Origin: Sphingomonas parva (ex Maeng et al. 2020)
GTDB lineage: Bacteria > Pseudomonadota > Alphaproteobacteria > Sphingomonadales > Sphingomonadaceae
Length of the DNA: 64,000 nt
Direction: 5' to 3'
NCBI RefSeq assembly: GCF_004564275.1
Contig: NZ_SPDV01000011.1
Location: 1-64,000, forward strand
Within the stretch, counting starts at the first letter, position 1, and each line of letters opens with the position of its first letter. Position numbers and translations under genes: made by a program. Below the pieces are notes generated by a model, which was given only the letters and a program-made list of their open reading frames with translations, was not told where the DNA came from and searched no databases. This document shows positions 24,774 to 35,246 of the stretch, piece after piece.

Positions 24774-25235
24774 TCACGCGCCCTGCAGACTGTGCTTCAG
24801 CGCGCTGGCCCGATCATGGCCGGCACGGACCGACTGGAAGGCTTCCTGGACGACCGCGCGGCATTCGGACGAAAGCTGCTCGTCGGCCAGGGCAGTCTCG
24901 TATTTGCCCTTGATGTAATCCTCGCCGCGCTCGACTTCCTCGATCACGGCCTTGTCGTTGCCGCCGCCGCCGATCGCGGTGCGCAGATCCTCGAAGCGGC
25001 GGTGAAGGTCCGCCTTGAGCGATCCGTCGTCATTCGGCGTGCCGCCGTGCATCCGCACATGCTCCTGCAGACGTCCGACGATCTGACGCCGCTCCTGGGC
25101 GAACTCGCGGAACATCTGCTCGAATTGCGTGCCCTGCACGTTCTCCGCCGAACGCTCGAAGCCGTTCGCGCTGTCGATCGTCGTCGTGATCAGGCTGTTG
25201 AGCACGGATATGTCATGTTCGCGGTTCAGCATCAT
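24774..25235 (-). CDS. DUF2383 / PA2169-family four-helix-bundle protein
   Basis: The 153-residue product matches the PA2169-family ferritin-like bundle: an N-terminal MLNREHDISVLNSLITTTIDSANGF, EQMFREFAQERRQIVGRLQEHV in the second helix, GSLKADLHRRFEDLRTAI, and a final helix pair rich in acidic and His residues. Metal-type ligands (E, H) are present but binding is not proven. The family is linked to general stress responses. Two ATG codons lie in tandem at 25235; upstream frame is discarded for lack of a ribosome site. Confidence 0.75.
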   Translation of the reverse strand: MMLNREHDISVLNSLITTTIDSANGFERSAENVQGTQFEQMFREFAQERRQIVGRLQEHVRMHGGTPNDDGSLKADLHRRFEDLRTAIGGGGNDKAVIEEVERGEDYIKGKYETALADEQLSSECRAVVQEAFQSVRAGHDRASALKHSLQGA

Positions 25236-25355
25236 TGCTTTGGCTCCATCCTTTGGGGGTGCGGAATCAACCGGTCTCGGAGCCAAAGGTTCAATCGCCG
25301 GGGAGGCGGCAAAAAGGCTGTAGCGGCGCGCCCGCGATGCGCGGCTCGATCGGCT

Positions 25356-25814
25356 TCAATCCGCCTCTGCGGGACGCCAGGCAGTCCGCGCGGCGCGCCG
25401 CGTCAGACCCAGTGCGGCGTCAGGATCCCGGTGGAAGGCCATTCCCATCGCCAGGCTCTCGGCGATCCGCCCGGCCTTGTCCTGCAGCGCCGCGGCAGGC
25501 CCCGCCTCGAACAGTTCGCCGGACGTTTCGGCCCATAGGGCCAGCCAGCGCTCGAAGGACGCCGCCGAGATCGAATCGGCATGTTTGATGTGCGCCGGCA
25601 TCGGCCGCCCCTTGTAGCGACCGGTGCCGAGCGTGACCGACGACCAGAAGGCCTGGAGCTTTTCCAGATGCTCCGGCCAATCGTCGATCGCGGCGTTGAA
25701 GACCGGGCCGATCGCCGGATCCTGGCGAACCTTGGCGTAGAAGGTCTCGACCAGGACGCGCAGCCCGTCTTCCGTGATCTCGTTTCGTTTCAATCCCGCC
25801 TCGCCATTGCCCAT
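25356..25814 (-). CDS. Group III truncated haemoglobin
   Basis: The 152-residue globin shows the group III pattern: LVETFYAKVRQDPAIGPVFNAAIDDWPEHLEKLQAFWSSVTLGTGRYKGRPMPAHIKH, with the proximal-His region in PMPAH and the conserved Trp in RWLALW. These globins handle nitric oxide, peroxide or oxygen chemistry. It is divergent from the ferredoxin-reductase-like gene at 25,918, about 100 bases away, so the two may share a control region and the reductase might reduce the globin. Confidence 0.85.
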   Translation of the reverse strand: MGNGEAGLKRNEITEDGLRVLVETFYAKVRQDPAIGPVFNAAIDDWPEHLEKLQAFWSSVTLGTGRYKGRPMPAHIKHADSISAASFERWLALWAETSGELFEAGPAAALQDKAGRIAESLAMGMAFHRDPDAALGLTRRAARTAWRPAEAD

Positions 25815-25917
25815 ATCGACCCTTGCCTCGAAATCCGGCGCAATGCGCTACGGAGATTCCCTGAGGCCTCCGCGCCCCAGATTGGCTTCGACGGCCGCCG
25901 CCGCTAGACCTCCCGCC

Positions 25918-27144
25918 GTGATTCATTTCGATATCGCGATCGTCGGCGCCGGCCATGCCGGTGCCCAGGCCGCCATCCAGCTTCGCCAGCTCGGCTTCTC
26001 GGGCTCGATCGGCCTGATCGGCGACGAGCCGGAGCTGCCCTACGAGCGGCCCCCGCTCTCCAAGGAGTATCTCGCCGGGGAGAAGGCGTTCGAACGAATG
26101 CTGATCCGGCCGGAAACATTCTGGGCGGAGAGGGAGGTGGCGCTGATCGCTGCCACGCGGATCGACTCCTTGGACCCGGTTGCGCGCAGGCTGAGAAGCT
26201 CGGCCGGCGACGTCTTCTCTTACGGAGAGCTGATCTGGGCCGCGGGCGGCACGCCGCGGCGACTGGGCTGTGCCGGAGGCGATCTTGACGGCGTGCACGT
26301 CGTCCGGCGTCGCAGTGAGGTCGACGCGATCCGGACCGGTCTCGACGGTGTCGAGCGCGTGGCGATCGTGGGAGGCGGCTATGTCGGCCTGGAGACCGCG
26401 GCAGTCCTTCGAAAGGCGGGCAAGCAGGTCGTGTTGATTGAGGCGCTCGAGCGGCTGCTCGCCCGGGTGGCGGGGCCGGATATCTCCGCTTTCTACGCCG
26501 CGGAGCACCGCGCGCAGGGCGTCGAGGTCCGCCTCGGCTCAGCGGTGGAACGCGTCGAAGGCGCAGGTGGCCGCGTCACGGGCCTGGCCCTGCAATCGGG
26601 CGGGACGATCGCGGCCGACATGGTGATCGTCGGGATCGGCATCGACGCGGCGGTCGCGCCGCTGCTCGGCGCCGGAGCGGCCGGGGCGAACGGAGTCGAC
26701 GTCGATTCCTTCTGCCGAACCAGTCTTCCTCACGTCTACGCTATCGGCGATTGCGCCGCCCACGAGAACCTCTTCGCCGGCGGGCTTCGGATCCGGCTGG
26801 AATCCGTGCAGAACGCGCACGATCAGGCGGCAACCGCCGCGCGGGCGATCATCGGGCGGCCGGAACCCTATGCGGCGATCCCGTGGTTCTGGTCCAACCA
26901 ATATGATCTGAAGCTCCAGACCGTCGGCCTGTCGCTCGGCTATGATGCTACGATAGTCCGCGGCGATCCTGCCACGCGCAGCTTCTCGCTCGTCTATCTG
27001 TTGGAGGGACGGGTGATCGCGCTCGACTGCGTCAACGCCACGCGCGATTACGTGCAGGGGAGAAAGCTCGTACTCGACCGCGCCATGGTCGATCCGGCGC
27101 GGCTGGCCGACACCGCCGTCCCACTCAAGGAGATGGACGGCTAG
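25918..27144 (+). CDS. FAD/NAD(P)-dependent ferredoxin-reductase-like oxidoreductase
   Basis: The 408-residue enzyme has the FAD motif DIAIVGAGHAGAQAAIQLRQLG near the N-terminus, PYERPPLSKEYL, the second nucleotide motif VAIVGGGYVGLETAAVLRKAG (about residue 155), VYAIGDCAAHEN and a C-terminal domain containing WFWSNQYDLKLQTVG. This is the rhodocoxin/putidaredoxin reductase family that reduces small 2Fe-2S proteins for P450 or ring-oxygenase systems. No such partner is encoded nearby. The frame is open further upstream, but the family N-terminus begins at the GTG at 25918. Confidence 0.85.
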   Translation: MIHFDIAIVGAGHAGAQAAIQLRQLGFSGSIGLIGDEPELPYERPPLSKEYLAGEKAFERMLIRPETFWAEREVALIAATRIDSLDPVARRLRSSAGDVFSYGELIWAAGGTPRRLGCAGGDLDGVHVVRRRSEVDAIRTGLDGVERVAIVGGGYVGLETAAVLRKAGKQVVLIEALERLLARVAGPDISAFYAAEHRAQGVEVRLGSAVERVEGAGGRVTGLALQSGGTIAADMVIVGIGIDAAVAPLLGAGAAGANGVDVDSFCRTSLPHVYAIGDCAAHENLFAGGLRIRLESVQNAHDQAATAARAIIGRPEPYAAIPWFWSNQYDLKLQTVGLSLGYDATIVRGDPATRSFSLVYLLEGRVIALDCVNATRDYVQGRKLVLDRAMVDPARLADTAVPLKEMDG

Positions 27145-28013
27145 GGGCGGCCGGCATAGCCCGCGAGAATCTCGCAGACCCACCGGGCGGCGGTGAGAGC
27201 GGTGATGTCGCCGACGTCGAGGCTCGGGTCGAATTCGGTCAGATCGACCAGCCTCACCCTGGGCTCGCGGCCAAGCCGCCGCGCCGCCTCGAAGAACATG
27301 CGCGCCGGCATTCCGCCGGGCCTCGCGCCCGGCGCCCCGGGGCACTGGCCGCGGTCGATCACGTCGATGTCGAAATCGATCATCACCGCCTCGGCATGGG
27401 CAAGCCGTGCCAGCGCGTCGTCGAGAACCGCAAGGATGCCGCGCTCCAGGCACTGGGTGATCGTGTAGACGCCGATTCCGGCCTGCACGGCATCGGCGTG
27501 CATTTTGGCCGTATTGGCGAACGGCGCCAGGCCGATCTGGCAAATATTCCGGCCGGGCAGGCCGTCCTCGAGCAACGCTCGGATCGGGTTGCCGTTGAGA
27601 AGCCCCTGGTCCGTCTCGCGGAGATCGAAGTGGGCGTCGAGCGTGATCAGGCCCACCCGCTCCAGCGGCACGCCAAGTCCGTGCGCCGCCGGCCGGGTGA
27701 CAGCGTTGTTGCCGCCGAGCAGGAGAGTGAGCGCATGGCCGGCACCCGCGGCGGCCGCCGCGTCGCGGATCGGCCCGAAGCCTTGGGCCGGCATGACGCC
27801 CCGGATCGGAACGTCGCCGAGATCCGCAAGCGCAAGCGACAGCTCCGTGCCCCGCTCGACATCGTAAGTGCTGAAGCGCTTCAGCGTCCGCCGGATCGTG
27901 TCGGGGGCGAGATCGCACCGGCCGGGGGTGACCGAGCCCGCTTCCATCGGGACGCCGAGCAGGGCGACCTCCCCCTCGGCCGAGATAAGATCCGCGATCG
28001 AACGCCACGCCAT
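27141..28013 (-). CDS. hutG: Arginase-family hydrolase, probable formimidoylglutamase (HutG-like)
   Basis: The 290-residue ureohydrolase-fold protein sits divergently 40 bases from hutI, so it should complete histidine breakdown by hydrolysing formiminoglutamate. It keeps DAHFDLRE and DFDIDVIDR, two of the metal-binding motifs. In the first motif, usually GGDHS or GGGHE, it reads GGNNAVTRP, so the His ligand is replaced by Asn. It may bind metal differently or belong to a distinct subgroup. The ATG at 28013 is the first consistent with the family N-terminus. The end overlaps the stop of the convergent reductase gene by 4 bases. Confidence 0.75.
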   Translation of the reverse strand: MAWRSIADLISAEGEVALLGVPMEAGSVTPGRCDLAPDTIRRTLKRFSTYDVERGTELSLALADLGDVPIRGVMPAQGFGPIRDAAAAAGAGHALTLLLGGNNAVTRPAAHGLGVPLERVGLITLDAHFDLRETDQGLLNGNPIRALLEDGLPGRNICQIGLAPFANTAKMHADAVQAGIGVYTITQCLERGILAVLDDALARLAHAEAVMIDFDIDVIDRGQCPGAPGARPGGMPARMFFEAARRLGREPRVRLVDLTEFDPSLDVGDITALTAARWVCEILAGYAGRP

Positions 28014-28053
28014 GCTTTGACCCTTACACGCGAAGCGGCCATGAAGGCGAGCC

Positions 28054-29265
28054 ATGTGGGATCGGCTTCTGACCAATTGCAACGTCGCGACGATGGACCC
28101 GACGACCCCCGGTTCGTTCGGAGCGATTGAGGACGCGTCGATCGGAATCCAGGACGGGCGAATCGTCCAGGTCGGCCGCCGCATCGATCTCGCCGGTTAC
28201 CGCGCGCGCAGCGTCGAGCGGCTGGACGGCGCCTGGATCACCCCCGGCCTGATCGATTGCCACACGCACCTGGTCTTCGGCGGAGATCGAGCGGCGGAGT
28301 TCGAGCAAAGGCTCGGCGGCGCGAGCTACGAGGAAATCGCCCGCGCCGGTGGCGGCATCCTCTCCACTGTGAAGGCGACCCGCCTCGCCTCGCGCGACGA
28401 CCTCGTCGCTGCCGCGCGGCCTCGGCTGGAGGCGCTGATGCGCGGCGGCGTCACCACGGTCGAGATCAAGTCCGGCTACGGACTCGACACTGCGACGGAG
28501 CTCAAGATGCTGGAGGCAGCGCGGCAGCTCGGGGAGACGGCGCCGGTGCGCGTCGTTCCGACCCTCCTCGCGCTTCATGCGCTGCCGCCGGAATATCGGG
28601 GGGACCGCCGCGGCTTCGTCGAACTTGCGATCGAGGACATGATCCCTGCTGCGGCCGAGACCGGCCTGGCGACTGCCGTCGATGCCTTTTGCGAAGGGAT
28701 CGGGTTCACGCCGGACGAGGTGCGGGCCTTGTTCGCCGCCGCGGAGGAGCACGGCCTGAGGGTCAAGCTCCACGCCGAGCAGCTCAGCAACCTCGACGGC
28801 GCGGCGCTCGCCGCCGAACACAAGGCGCTCTCGGCCGACCACCTCGAGCATGCGGACGAAGCCGGCGTCGAGGCGATGGCGAGGGCCGGCATGGTCGCCG
28901 TGCTGCTCCCCGGCGCCTTCTACGCGCTCGGCGAGACCCGCAAGCCGCCGATCGCTCTCCTGCGCAAGCACGCAGTGCCGATCGCGGTCGCGACCGATCT
29001 CAACCCGGGCACCTCGCCCGTGCTCTCCCCGACGCTGATGCTGGGAATGGCCTGCACCCTGTTCGGCCTGACCCCGGAGGAGGCATTGCTGGGCATGACC
29101 CGCCATGCCGCCAAGGCGCTGGGTCTGGAGGACGAGATCGGCACTATCGCGCCTGGGAAGGCGGCGGACCTCTGCGTCTGGCGCGTCAATCGTCCCGCCG
29201 AGCTGTGCTACTGGATCGGCCATCCCGGCCCCGAGCGCCGGATCGTCGCCGGGAAGGACGCCTGA
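28054..29265 (+). CDS. hutI: Imidazolonepropionase
   Basis: The 403-residue amidohydrolase opens the ring of imidazolone-5-propionate, third step of histidine degradation. Visible are the N-terminal beta domain ([16 protein letters not shown]), the metal motif [17 protein letters not shown], the HAEQ motif ([10 protein letters not shown]), [10 protein letters not shown] and [10 protein letters not shown]. Length matches the family. It is first of a plus-strand run hutI-hutU-hutH and starts only 40 bases from the divergent hutG. Confidence 0.95.
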   Translation: MWDRLLTNCNVATMDPTTPGSFGAIEDASIGIQDGRIVQVGRRIDLAGYRARSVERLDGAWITPGLIDCHTHLVFGGDRAAEFEQRLGGASYEEIARAGGGILSTVKATRLASRDDLVAAARPRLEALMRGGVTTVEIKSGYGLDTATELKMLEAARQLGETAPVRVVPTLLALHALPPEYRGDRRGFVELAIEDMIPAAAETGLATAVDAFCEGIGFTPDEVRALFAAAEEHGLRVKLHAEQLSNLDGAALAAEHKALSADHLEHADEAGVEAMARAGMVAVLLPGAFYALGETRKPPIALLRKHAVPIAVATDLNPGTSPVLSPTLMLGMACTLFGLTPEEALLGMTRHAAKALGLEDEIGTIAPGKAADLCVWRVNRPAELCYWIGHPGPERRIVAGKDA

Positions 29266-29356
29266 CCGCGCGGGCGCCGGCCTTGTGGAAGCAGGCGCCA
29301 TTTTCTAACGCCACGAAAGAGGAAGGGCGGCCACGGGCGCGCCGACAGGGGACAGG

Positions 29357-31018
29357 ATGCTGCACAGGCGCGACAACAGCCGTTCGATCCGGGCACGGAC
29401 CGGAGGCGAGATCCGGGCGAAGAGCTGGGCCAGCGAGGCAGCCGTGCGGATGCTCCAGAACAATCTCGATCCCCGTGTCGCGGAAGCGCCGGAGGAGCTC
29501 GTCGTCTATGGCGGCATCGGCCGCGCGGCTCGCGACTGGGAGAGCTTCGACAGGATCGTCGAGACGCTGGAGCGCCTCGAGGACGATCAGACGCTACTGG
29601 TCCAGTCGGGCAAGCCGGTGGGCGTGTTCCGCACCCACGAAGATGCGCCGCGCGTGCTCATCGCCAACTCTAACCTCGTGCCGAAATGGGCGACCTGGGA
29701 GCATTTCCACGAGCTCGATCGCAAGGGATTGATGATGTACGGCCAGATGACGGCCGGATCGTGGATCTACATCGGCACCCAGGGGATCGTTCAGGGGACG
29801 TACGAGACCTTCGTCGAAATGGGCCGGCAGCATTATGGCGGCGACCTCTCCGGACGCTGGATCCTCACCGCCGGCCTCGGAGGCATGGGCGGCGCGCAGC
29901 CGCTGGCGGCGGTGATGGCGGGCGCCCACTGTGTCGCTATCGAATGCCAGGAGAGCCGCATCGAGAAGAGGCTGGAGACGCGTTACCTCGATCGCCGGGC
30001 GACCTCGCTCGACGAGGCGCTGGACATCATCCGCAATGCGGCCGAGCCGACGTCCGTCGGCCTGCTCGGCAACGCCGCCGAGATCCTTCCCGAAATGGTG
30101 CGCCGGGGCATTCGTCCCGATGCGGTGACCGACCAGACCTCCGCGCACGATCCGGTGAACGGCTATCTTCCCGCCGGCTGGAGCGTCGATACGTGGATCG
30201 ACATGCGCGAGCGAGATCCGCAGGCGGTCGAGGCGGCGGCGCGCGCATCGATGGCCGTCCATGTCGAGGCGATGCTCGCCTTCCGGGAGCAGGGCATCCC
30301 GACATTCGATTACGGCAACAACATCCGCCAGGTCGCCAAGGATGAGGGCGTCGAGCACGCCTTCGATTATCCGGGCTTCGTGCCCGCTTACGTGCGCCCG
30401 CTCTTCTGCCGCGGCGTCGGGCCGTTTCGCTGGGTCGCGCTCTCGGGCGATCCGGAGGATATTTACCGCACCGATCAGAAGGTGAAGGAGCTGATCCCGG
30501 ACGATCCGCATCTCCACCGCTGGCTGGACATGGCGCGCGAGCGGATCGCCTTCCAGGGGCTGCCGGCGCGGATCTGCTGGGTCGGCCTCGGCCAGCGGCA
30601 CCGGCTCGGCATGGCGTTCAACGAGATGGTGGCGCGCGGCGAGCTCAAGGCGCCGATCGTGATCGGCCGCGACCATCTCGACAGCGGCTCCGTCGCCAGC
30701 CCCAATCGCGAGACGGAGAGCATGAAGGACGGATCGGACGCCGTGTCCGATTGGCCGCTGCTCAACGCGCTGCTCAACACCGCCTCGGGCGCGACCTGGG
30801 TATCGCTCCACCATGGTGGCGGTGTGGGCATGGGCTATTCCCAGCATGCCGGGATGGTGATCGTCGCAGACGGCAGCGAAGCCGCCGCGCGCCGTCTGGA
30901 GCGGGTGCTGTGGAACGATCCGGGCACCGGCGTCATGCGCCACGCCGATGCTGGCTACGACATCGCCATCGCCTGCGCGCGCGAGCAGGGTCTCGACCTG
31001 CCGATGGTCGGCAAGTGA
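29357..31018 (+). CDS. hutU: Urocanate hydratase
   Basis: The 553-residue enzyme adds water to urocanate using tightly bound NAD+. Family stretches are plain: [14 protein letters not shown] near the N-terminus, [20 protein letters not shown] (NAD-binding), [24 protein letters not shown], and [16 protein letters not shown] near the C-terminus. Length is usual. The GGGGACAGG ribosome site precedes the ATG. Its stop overlaps the hutH start by 4 bases (GTGA). Confidence 0.96.
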   Translation: MLHRRDNSRSIRARTGGEIRAKSWASEAAVRMLQNNLDPRVAEAPEELVVYGGIGRAARDWESFDRIVETLERLEDDQTLLVQSGKPVGVFRTHEDAPRVLIANSNLVPKWATWEHFHELDRKGLMMYGQMTAGSWIYIGTQGIVQGTYETFVEMGRQHYGGDLSGRWILTAGLGGMGGAQPLAAVMAGAHCVAIECQESRIEKRLETRYLDRRATSLDEALDIIRNAAEPTSVGLLGNAAEILPEMVRRGIRPDAVTDQTSAHDPVNGYLPAGWSVDTWIDMRERDPQAVEAAARASMAVHVEAMLAFREQGIPTFDYGNNIRQVAKDEGVEHAFDYPGFVPAYVRPLFCRGVGPFRWVALSGDPEDIYRTDQKVKELIPDDPHLHRWLDMARERIAFQGLPARICWVGLGQRHRLGMAFNEMVARGELKAPIVIGRDHLDSGSVASPNRETESMKDGSDAVSDWPLLNALLNTASGATWVSLHHGGGVGMGYSQHAGMVIVADGSEAAARRLERVLWNDPGTGVMRHADAGYDIAIACAREQGLDLPMVGK

Positions 31019-32544
31019 TCGCGCCGCCCGCCGCCGTCGAGCTCGTCCCGGGCGAAGTGACGCTTGCCCAGCTGCGCGCCATCTGGCGCGGCGCGGCCGT
31101 TGCGCTTGCCCCCGGCGGATGGACGGCGATCGACGCGGCCGCCGAGGCGGTGGCGCGGATCGTCGCCTCCGGCCGCACGGTCTATGGCGTCAACACGGGC
31201 TTCGGCCTGCTCGCCCAGACGCGGATCCCCGACGATCGCCTCGCCGAGCTGCAGCGCAATCTCCTCCTCTCCCACAGCTGCGGCATCGGCGCCCCGCTCG
31301 CCCCGCGTATCGTTCGCCTGATCATGGCGCTGAAGGCGATCGGCCTCGGCCGGGGACGGTCGGGCGTCCGCCGCAAGGTGGTCGAGCAGTTGCTGGCGCT
31401 GCTCGAAGCGGACGCCCTGCCGCTGATTCCCAGCCAGGGCTCGGTCGGAGCCTCGGGGGACCTGGCGCCGCTCGCGCACCTGAGCGCCGCCATGATCGGC
31501 GAGGGGCAGATCGTGCTTCAAGGCGCGGCGCTGCCGGCACGGGAGGCGCTTGCCAAGCTGGGGCTGGAGCCGCTCGTGCTCGGACCCAAGGAAGGGCTGG
31601 CGCTGATCAACGGCACCCAGGTCTCGACGGCGATCGCACTCGACGCGCTGTTCGCGGGAGAGCGGGTCTTCGCCTCGGCGCTGATCGCCGGTGCGCTGTC
31701 GCTCGATGCCCTGAAGGGGACGGACGTGGCGTTCGATCCACGCATTCACGAGGCGCGCGGCCAGCCGGGTCAGATCGCCGTGGCGGCGGCGCTGAAGCGG
31801 CTGCTCGAGGGGAGCGCGATCCGCCACAGCCACGAAGACTGTCCGCGGGTGCAGGATCCCTACAGCTTCCGTTGCCAGCCGCAGGTGATGGGCGCCTGCC
31901 TCGACCTGATCCGCAACGCGGCGCGGACGCTGGAGATCGAGGCCAACGCCGTGACGGACAACCCGGTCGTATTCGCGGAGGCCGAGGAAGCACTGTCCGG
32001 CGGCAATTTCCACGCCGAGCCCGTCGCGTTCGCGGCCGATATGCTGACGATGGCGTTGTGCGAGATCGGTTCGATCTCGGAGCGGCGCACGGCGGTGCTG
32101 GTCGATCCGAAGATGAGCGGCCTGCCGCCCTTCCTCGTGCGCGACAGCGGAGTCAATTCCGGCTTCATGATCGCTCAGGTGAGTGCCGCCGCACTGGTAT
32201 CGGAGAACAAGAGCCTGGCGTTCCCGGCCAGCGTCGACAGCATCCCGACCTCGGCCAATCAGGAAGACCATGTATCGATGGCGACGCACGGGGCCTGCAA
32301 GGCCGGGCGGATCGCGGCCAACGCCGCCGGCGTGATCGGCATAGAGCTGCTCACGGCGGCCCAGGGCGTCGATTTCCACGCGCCGCTCGAAACCTCGCCG
32401 CAGCTCGAGACGGCCCGGGCGCTGATCCGCGCGCATGTGCCGCATTACGAGGCCGACCGCTATTTCGCCGACGATCTCGCCTGGGCGCGCGAGGCCGTGC
32501 TTCAAGGGGCCCTCTCCGACGCCTTGGAGGGCGAGTTCTTCTGA
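31015..32544 (+). CDS. hutH: Histidine ammonia-lyase
   Basis: The 509-residue enzyme removes ammonia from L-histidine to give urocanate. The residues that form the MIO prosthetic group, Ala146-Ser147-Gly148, lie in [25 protein letters not shown] and GNFHAEPVA are also conserved. It starts at GTG overlapping the hutU stop. The gene ends in GGAGGGCGAG followed by CTGATC, which both terminates hutH and appears to start the next gene. Confidence 0.95.
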   Translation: MIAPPAAVELVPGEVTLAQLRAIWRGAAVALAPGGWTAIDAAAEAVARIVASGRTVYGVNTGFGLLAQTRIPDDRLAELQRNLLLSHSCGIGAPLAPRIVRLIMALKAIGLGRGRSGVRRKVVEQLLALLEADALPLIPSQGSVGASGDLAPLAHLSAAMIGEGQIVLQGAALPAREALAKLGLEPLVLGPKEGLALINGTQVSTAIALDALFAGERVFASALIAGALSLDALKGTDVAFDPRIHEARGQPGQIAVAAALKRLLEGSAIRHSHEDCPRVQDPYSFRCQPQVMGACLDLIRNAARTLEIEANAVTDNPVVFAEAEEALSGGNFHAEPVAFAADMLTMALCEIGSISERRTAVLVDPKMSGLPPFLVRDSGVNSGFMIAQVSAAALVSENKSLAFPASVDSIPTSANQEDHVSMATHGACKAGRIAANAAGVIGIELLTAAQGVDFHAPLETSPQLETARALIRAHVPHYEADRYFADDLAWAREAVLQGALSDALEGEFF

Positions 32545-34136
32545 TCGATCTCGCCGACATCGACGGGCCGATCGCACTCGAAGGCGAGGTCTGCGTCATC
32601 GGTGCGGGCGCTGCCGGCATCAGCCTCGCCCGGCGCCTGCTCCGCGCCGGTCACACGGTCGTGCTCCTCGAGAGCGGCGGCCTCGATTACGAGGCTCCGA
32701 TCGCCGACCTCAACGCCGGCGAGAATGTCGGCGAGGATTATTACGATCTGGAGGATTCCCGCCTGCGCTTCTTCGGGGGCACCACCGCCATCTGGGGCGG
32801 TCGCTGCGCCGAGCTCGATCCGATCGACCTGGAGCGGCGCGACTATCTGCCCTTCTCCGGCTGGCCGATCGGTTGGGACGAGCTTCGTCGATGGTATGAC
32901 GAGGCGCGGCCGCTGTTCGATCTTCCCGCGCGACGGCCGGAGCCGAACGACCTGCGCGGCGCGGGCATTCCTCTCCCGGCCTTCGATCCGGACGAGCTGC
33001 AAACGCCCTTGTGGACCTTCGATCGCCGCTTCAACCGATTTGCCTACGAAAGCTGCGGCGACCTCGAGGCGGATCCGAAGTGCCAGATCGTGACCCATGC
33101 CACGGTGAGCGAGATCGTCGCGAGCGAGGGCGGCCGCGGCGTCGATCGAGTCGAGGCGCGGGCACTCGGATCGGGGCGCCTCACCGTCCGCGCGTCCTCC
33201 TATGTGGTGGCCGCGGGAGGCATAGAGACTCCGCGCCTGCTGCTCGCCTCCCGCTCGGTGATGCCGAACGGGCTCGGCAACGACCGCGATCAGGTCGGCC
33301 GCTATTTCATGGAGCATCCGCACGCCCGCGGCGGCCGCATCGTCCAGGGAAGGGCGTGGGACCTGCTGAAGGCGTTTGGCCGCAGGCACAGGATGGCCGG
33401 CGAGGACATCGCCGCGCTGATCACTCCCGGTGAAGCCCTGCAGCGGCGCGAAGGGATCCTCAACACTTCGCTAACCATCGTCGCGCGGCAGCCCGCCGGG
33501 CGCAGGCAGTTCCTCGGGATGAAGGCCTATAGCGGCATCAAGCACAAGATGGCGCCGACCAAAGGCGGCCGCGCCCTCTGGATGGCGACCAAGAAGGCAG
33601 CGGGCTGGGCGCAGCGCCATGTCGACCCGGCGCGGCCGTGGCTGCTGCACAAGCTCGGCAGCCTCGACGTCGCCCTGTTGGTGCGCGCCGAGCAGGCGCC
33701 GAACCCGGAAAGCCGCGTCATGCTGGATGGGGACTTGGATGCGACCGGCGTTCCGCGCGCGCGCCTCGACTGGCGCTTGTCGGAGGTCGATGTGCGTAGC
33801 GTCGGCGTGCTGGTCGGCGCGCTCGATCGGGAGCTCCGGCGCCTCGGCCTCGGCGCCGTCGAGCCAGCCGGCTGGCTCGGCGGCGGACGCTGGGAGACCG
33901 ATCCGTTGATCTCGTCCCACCCGATCGGCGGCTATCATCACATGGGAACGGCGCGAATGGGTGACGATCCGCGGACCAGCGTCACCGATGCGGACGGGCG
34001 CGTGCACGGCCTCGGCAACCTCTGGATCGCGGGCTCATCGCTCTTCCCGACCGGAAGCTGGGCCAATCCGACCCTCACCATCGTCGCTCTCGCCCTGCGC
34101 ACCGCCGAGCGCATCTCGGCCGAGCTGAAGCGATGA
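32541..34136 (+). CDS. GMC-family oxidoreductase, probably starting at CTG
   Basis: The 531-residue flavoprotein has the FAD loop [21 protein letters not shown] (GAGAAG at residues 21-26), [13 protein letters not shown], a [15 protein letters not shown] segment, and the C-terminal [16 protein letters not shown] with catalytic-type His, then [20 protein letters not shown]. It oxidises an alcohol; the substrate is unknown. No ATG, GTG or TTG fits: the frame first becomes gene-like at CTG 32541, with GGAGG about 10 bases upstream, overlapping the hutH stop as CTGA. It overlaps the next gene as ATGA. Confidence 0.8.
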   Translation: MIDLADIDGPIALEGEVCVIGAGAAGISLARRLLRAGHTVVLLESGGLDYEAPIADLNAGENVGEDYYDLEDSRLRFFGGTTAIWGGRCAELDPIDLERRDYLPFSGWPIGWDELRRWYDEARPLFDLPARRPEPNDLRGAGIPLPAFDPDELQTPLWTFDRRFNRFAYESCGDLEADPKCQIVTHATVSEIVASEGGRGVDRVEARALGSGRLTVRASSYVVAAGGIETPRLLLASRSVMPNGLGNDRDQVGRYFMEHPHARGGRIVQGRAWDLLKAFGRRHRMAGEDIAALITPGEALQRREGILNTSLTIVARQPAGRRQFLGMKAYSGIKHKMAPTKGGRALWMATKKAAGWAQRHVDPARPWLLHKLGSLDVALLVRAEQAPNPESRVMLDGDLDATGVPRARLDWRLSEVDVRSVGVLVGALDRELRRLGLGAVEPAGWLGGGRWETDPLISSHPIGGYHHMGTARMGDDPRTSVTDADGRVHGLGNLWIAGSSLFPTGSWANPTLTIVALALRTAERISAELKR

Positions 34137-35236
34137 GCGCGGTGCTTCCGGTCGGCAGCAACCGCACCCGCTTATGGGGCCTGACGCCGCGCGAGCGCCT
34201 GGCACGGATGGCCGCCGGCCAGCAGCTCGATTTCGCATCGGGGGCGGGCGGCGGTCCGCTCGTCGCAAACCTCGCCTTCGTCTTCGATCCGGCCTGGCTG
34301 CGCTTCATCGCCGAGCGACCGAACCACGTCCTGACGGTGGAGGGCGTCCCCGTCCTCGCCCACGTCGAGGACCTCGAGCCTCGCCTCGCCGTCACCTTCG
34401 CGATGGGGCACGATCTGCCGCTCGCCGACCCGGCGGGATGCGTCTCCGTGGCGTATGAGGAGCTCGGCGCGCTCGAGAACGAGGCCTTGCGCAAGCGAGA
34501 GAAGCCGTTCCTCGGCCGGCTGACACCGGAGACGGTGCGTGCGCTGGAGCGGCAGAGCTATTTCGGCGCCTACAAGGGCGTGACCGATCTGCTCACAAAA
34601 TATCTTTGGCCGGAATGGGCGCTGGTGCTGACCCGCTGGGCGGCCCGGATCGGTATGACGCCGAACCAGGTCACCACGATCGGCGCGCTGCTCTGCATCG
34701 CCGCCACCTGGCTTTTCCACGAGGGTCATTTCTGGACAGGGATTGCGCTCGGGCTGGTTTTCATGGTGCTCGATACGGTCGACGGAAAGCTCGCCCGCTG
34801 CACCCTCACCTCATCCTGGTGGGGCAATGTCTTCGACCACGGCATCGATCTCGTCCACCCGCCCTTCTGGTGGTGGGCCTGGGGCGTCGGCCTCCACGCG
34901 TGGGGGCGCCCACTCGACGGCGAGCTTTTCGCGACCGTGATGGCCGTGCTGATCGGCGGCTATGTGGTTCAGCGGCTGATCGAAGGCGCATTCATCGCCC
35001 GCTTCAGGATCCACATCCATGTCTGGCGGCCGTTCGACAGCTGGTTCCGCCTGATCACGGCGCGTCGAAACCCGAACATGGTCATCCTCGTCGCCTTCCT
35101 GGCGCTCGGCCGCCCCGAGTGGGGGCTGCTCGCCGTCGCCGGCTGGACGATCGCTTCGCTTGCCGTGCATGGCGTTCAACTGCTTCAGGCGATCCGGGCG
35201 GCACGTCGCCGCCCCGTGGTCTCCTGGCTGGCATGA
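34133..35236 (+). CDS. CDP-alcohol phosphatidyltransferase-family membrane protein
   Basis: The 367-residue protein carries an exact CDP-alcohol phosphotransferase motif: D214-x2-DG-x2-AR-x8-G231-x3-D235-x3-D239. Several membrane spans follow from residue 155 on. Its 150-residue N-terminal part is soluble, begins LPVGSNRTRLWGLTPRERL, and resembles a decayed nucleotidyltransferase half of the archaeal-type IPCT/DIPPS fusion. It should transfer a phospho-alcohol from a CDP-alcohol to an acceptor alcohol. ATGA overlap with the GMC gene; the HIT gene follows 10 bases later. Confidence 0.85.
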   Translation: MSAVLPVGSNRTRLWGLTPRERLARMAAGQQLDFASGAGGGPLVANLAFVFDPAWLRFIAERPNHVLTVEGVPVLAHVEDLEPRLAVTFAMGHDLPLADPAGCVSVAYEELGALENEALRKREKPFLGRLTPETVRALERQSYFGAYKGVTDLLTKYLWPEWALVLTRWAARIGMTPNQVTTIGALLCIAATWLFHEGHFWTGIALGLVFMVLDTVDGKLARCTLTSSWWGNVFDHGIDLVHPPFWWWAWGVGLHAWGRPLDGELFATVMAVLIGGYVVQRLIEGAFIARFRIHIHVWRPFDSWFRLITARRNPNMVILVAFLALGRPEWGLLAVAGWTIASLAVHGVQLLQAIRAARRRPVVSWLA

Positions 35237-35246
35237 GGAGGGACGG

